This document shows, piece after piece, positions 62,023 through 64,000 of a stretch of DNA of 64,000 bases (within the stretch, counting starts at the first letter, position 1; every line of letters starts with the position of its first letter). Below the pieces are notes generated by a model that was not told the origin of the DNA, made no database searches, and saw only the letters and a list, made by a program, of their open reading frames with translations. Source of the DNA: Bifidobacterium sp. (GTDB lineage Bacteria; Actinomycetota; Actinomycetes; Actinomycetales; Bifidobacteriaceae); contig NZ_JALCCV010000005.1 in NCBI RefSeq assembly GCF_022640935.1, positions 1 to 64,000 of the forward strand, given 5' to 3'. The position numbers and the translations under genes were made by a program.

Positions 62023-63153
62023 TCAGACTTTCGCCGCGGCTTCGCCGAGCAGTCTGACATATTCCTTGGTGGTCGCGGGAATCGAGAGCGCGGACGGGTC
62101 GAGCGCGTTGGCCATCTCCGTGTTGCTGTCGATCACTACGACCGAGCCGCGTTTGACCGCTGGGATCTTGGAGAGCAGCGGGTCGTTCTGCATGGCGGCG
62201 AGCAGGCCGGGCGTGCCGTAGGTGACGATGATGTCCACGTCTTTGTAATCGTCGGCATGCTCTGCGGAGACGTCCTTATAGAAGGAGTCGGTTCCCGCCG
62301 ATGCCTTCTTGATCGAGTCTGGAGTGGCTAGCCCGAGGTCGTTGAGGAGCTGCGGCCGCACATCGGTGGTCGTGTAGATGCTGAAATTGGAAAGTTTGGC
62401 CGCGTCGAAATACATGACTGCGCCGGTTTTGCCCTTGAGATCAGGATATTGCGCGGCAGCGCCCGCGAGCTGATTTTCCAAGTCGGCGATAAGCTTCTTG
62501 CCCTGCGCCTCTTTGCCGATCGCTTTGGCGGTGGTAGTGATCATGCTGCGCCACGGGTCGCCCCATGCGACCTTCTGGTAAGCGAGGGTCGGCGCGATTT
62601 TGCTCAGCGTCTCATACTGTTCCTTGGTCATGCCCGACTGCAGCCCGATGATCAGATCCGGCTTGGACTCGGCGATTGCCTCCACATCGATGTCATCCGA
62701 TTCGTCATGCAGCTGCGGCACGTCCGATTGGCTTACGCCCATCTTGTCCAACGCGTCTTTAGTCCATGGCAGGAAGCCGCCATCGACGGTTTTGCCATAC
62801 GTGTTCTTCTGGATGCTCACCGGTACGACGCCCAAGGCGATGAGATTGTCGGAGCTGCCCCAGCCGACTGTGGCCACACGCTTGGGCTGCTTGGCAATCG
62901 TCGTGGTGCCGTAGGCATGCTTGATTCTTACCGGGAATGCCCCGGAGGTTGCGGAATCGTCCGCTGATGCGGAGGCATTGGAATCGCCGGCACCGTTGGA
63001 CGCGCCTGAGCATGCGGCCAGCGCAACCAGCGAGCACGCGGCCACTGCTGCGGCGGCGAAACGCAGCACTCGGCGCCGGACAGCGGCCATCAATGGGGTG
63101 CGCGAGGTATGTGCTGTGGCTGACAACAATGATTGCATGGTATTTCTTGTCAT
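62023..63153 (-). CDS. Iron-siderophore substrate-binding lipoprotein (FepB type)
   Basis: The 376-aa lipoprotein has a twin-arginine-like but ordinary export signal (RRRVLRFAAAAVAACSLVALAAC) with the lipobox Cys near residue 48. The mature part has the periplasmic-binding fold of the BtuF/FepB family: KRVATVGWGSSDNLIALGVVPV near residue 95, ESKPDLIIGLQSG and VAWGDPWRSM. A ribosome binding site AAGGAATACT fits the ATG at 63153. It is the first gene of the operon and binds the ferric siderophore. Confidence 0.93.
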   Translation of the reverse strand: MTRNTMQSLLSATAHTSRTPLMAAVRRRVLRFAAAAVAACSLVALAACSGASNGAGDSNASASADDSATSGAFPVRIKHAYGTTTIAKQPKRVATVGWGSSDNLIALGVVPVSIQKNTYGKTVDGGFLPWTKDALDKMGVSQSDVPQLHDESDDIDVEAIAESKPDLIIGLQSGMTKEQYETLSKIAPTLAYQKVAWGDPWRSMITTTAKAIGKEAQGKKLIADLENQLAGAAAQYPDLKGKTGAVMYFDAAKLSNFSIYTTTDVRPQLLNDLGLATPDSIKKASAGTDSFYKDVSAEHADDYKDVDIIVTYGTPGLLAAMQNDPLLSKIPAVKRGSVVVIDSNTEMANALDPSALSIPATTKEYVRLLGEAAAKV

Positions 63154-63384
63154 AGTATTCCTTGTCGTAGCTTGGTCGGCTTCGCTGCCGTTCACGATAT
63201 GCACGCCGGATCCGCGTTGGTTTTACGTTCGCGCGGCGCGCCCGCGCAACAAACGAAGTCGGCTACAACATACCAATGAAATGCCGCCAGCAACAGACTT
63301 GTAATATCGCCCGTGCTGTGGTAAGGCGCTAGCCGTTTGCACCGCTGCGAGGCTGATAAATGATTCGGCGTGCTCCTCGCGTTT
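63154..63384. other. Promoter region of the iron uptake operon
   Basis: No gene is supported. The operon promoter must lie here. I looked for an iron-dependent DtxR/IdeR box and saw none I would defend. Confidence 0.3.
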
Positions 63385-63650
63385 TCAGCACGCCAGTAGA
63401 GGCTGATCGCATGGCGAGAACACGGGGGCGGGCGCATCTAGGGGTGTCCATGTCGAACGCGCCTGCCTGTCATGCTGGCTCTTCGTGTCTGCCTCGACAA
63501 TATACGCGTGGTCGCCGCAGCGTGAGCCGGCATCAGCAATTCGCAGCCATCTCGCGAGGCAAGACTCAGGATGGCCGCGCTCGCGTCGCATGGGGGCCGT
63601 CTCTCCAGAATCACGTCAAGGACCACATTGGTGTCAATGCCGAGTCGCAT
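63385..63650 (-). pseudogene. Degenerate PIN-domain toxin gene
   Basis: On the minus strand the frame from 63650 encodes the PIN N-terminus IDTNVVLDVILERRPPCDASAAILSL with the first acidic residue Asp in DTN, and PAHAAATT. After about 47 residues the sense moves to another frame, which reads HAYIVEADTKSQHDRQA, as PIN domains do at this place, and then degenerates. The third and fourth acidic residues are not recognisable. It is a broken VapC-type toxin. Confidence 0.7.
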
Positions 63651-63705
63651 CAGTATCGATCCAATCAGCGCTAAACCAATCAGCGCCAGCCCAATGCGCG
63701 CTGAG

Positions 63706-64000
63706 TCAAGGAGCGCCTATCCGAGGAAGGCCCGTCCAAAGCGGACCTGTCCACAGTGCACTCACCCGACTCAGATTCTGCCGGGCGTTCGCCCACGAGC
63801 TCTGATCCGACGAATGACGATCCGCTGAGTGACGATCCGCTGAGTGACGATCCGGAGAATATTTGACCAGCAGATGCTGCCGGTAATCGGATCCGTCGGA
63901 CGATCCGCGTCCGGTGCCTATCAGGGCCTGAACATGCGTGGCGAGAACACCAGATTGCTGAGCGATCAACGATTCCAGATAGTCTTCCACAATCGATGAC
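63706..64000 (-). other. Partial frame with degenerate repeats upstream of PIN remnant
   Basis: A minus-strand frame open to the end of the window encodes VEDYLESLIAQQSGVLATHVQAL, then DRHSADRHSADRHSSDQ from tandem GAGTGACGATCCGCT-like repeats near 63805-63855. It might be the antitoxin gene's C-terminal part or non-coding repeats; I cannot tell because the 5' end is outside the window. Confidence 0.3.

Noticed and set aside
63154..63260. DtxR/IdeR iron box upstream of the siderophore uptake operon
   Set aside because: No sequence close to the TTAGGTTAG-type palindrome was found.

Overview
The window is high-GC actinobacterial DNA, most likely from the Bifidobacteriaceae. This rests on an overall impression of the proteins (PepC, MetG, RsmI, the PMT mannosyltransferase, HtpX, Tgt, an AbiEi-like regulator, a variant-LRR protein) and on codon use; no database search was possible, so species is not claimed.

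Layout. 0-14.6 kb is chromosomal core: aminopeptidase C, a large Ca2+-type P-ATPase, methionyl-tRNA synthetase, an AbiEi-like regulator preceded by a cluster of DnaA boxes, rsmI divergent from a pmt-esterase-DedA operon, and a YoaK/DUF1275 membrane protein. 14.6-15.7 kb is decayed sequence. 15,738-23,701 is an integrated element of about 8 kb bounded by a 29-bp direct repeat, one copy of which is the 3' end of tRNA-Gly(CCC). It carries a tyrosine integrase and repressor facing an excisionase-like gene, a RepA/AAA ATPase followed by iteron-like repeats, several small unknown genes, a scaffold-like protein and an HK97-type major capsid protein. No terminase, portal, protease, tail or lysis gene was recognised, so it reads as a phage satellite or a very reduced prophage. 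A structured leader with mutually exclusive hairpins lies directly before the capsid gene, and an 860-bp repeat-rich gene-free segment closes the element.

24-31 kb holds an ABC exporter with a LytTR regulator and a DUF3021 membrane protein, HtpX protease, an enolase gene with a large in-frame internal deletion, and inorganic pyrophosphatase. 31-41.5 kb holds an adrenodoxin-type ferredoxin reductase, an AT-rich spacer with inverted and direct copies of a GTGCTTAATA repeat, a DUF2269-like membrane protein, a P1B metal ATPase, an HtrA protease, Tgt, a nitroreductase-like protein and tRNA-Leu(CAG).

41.7-48.5 kb is a complete peptide ABC importer (oppABCDF type) followed by an isoaspartyl dipeptidase: import and cleavage of peptides in one gene cluster. 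49-58 kb is mixed accessory DNA: DsrE-like protein, YeiH-type exporter with a LysR regulator, an orphan RelB antitoxin overlapping a CE2-like esterase, an ASCH protein, an S51 peptidase, a MalY/PatB aminotransferase and a lipase-like hydrolase. 57.6-63.2 kb is a ferric-siderophore uptake operon (binding lipoprotein, two permeases, ATPase, siderophore-interacting reductase). The window ends in a decayed PIN-toxin locus.
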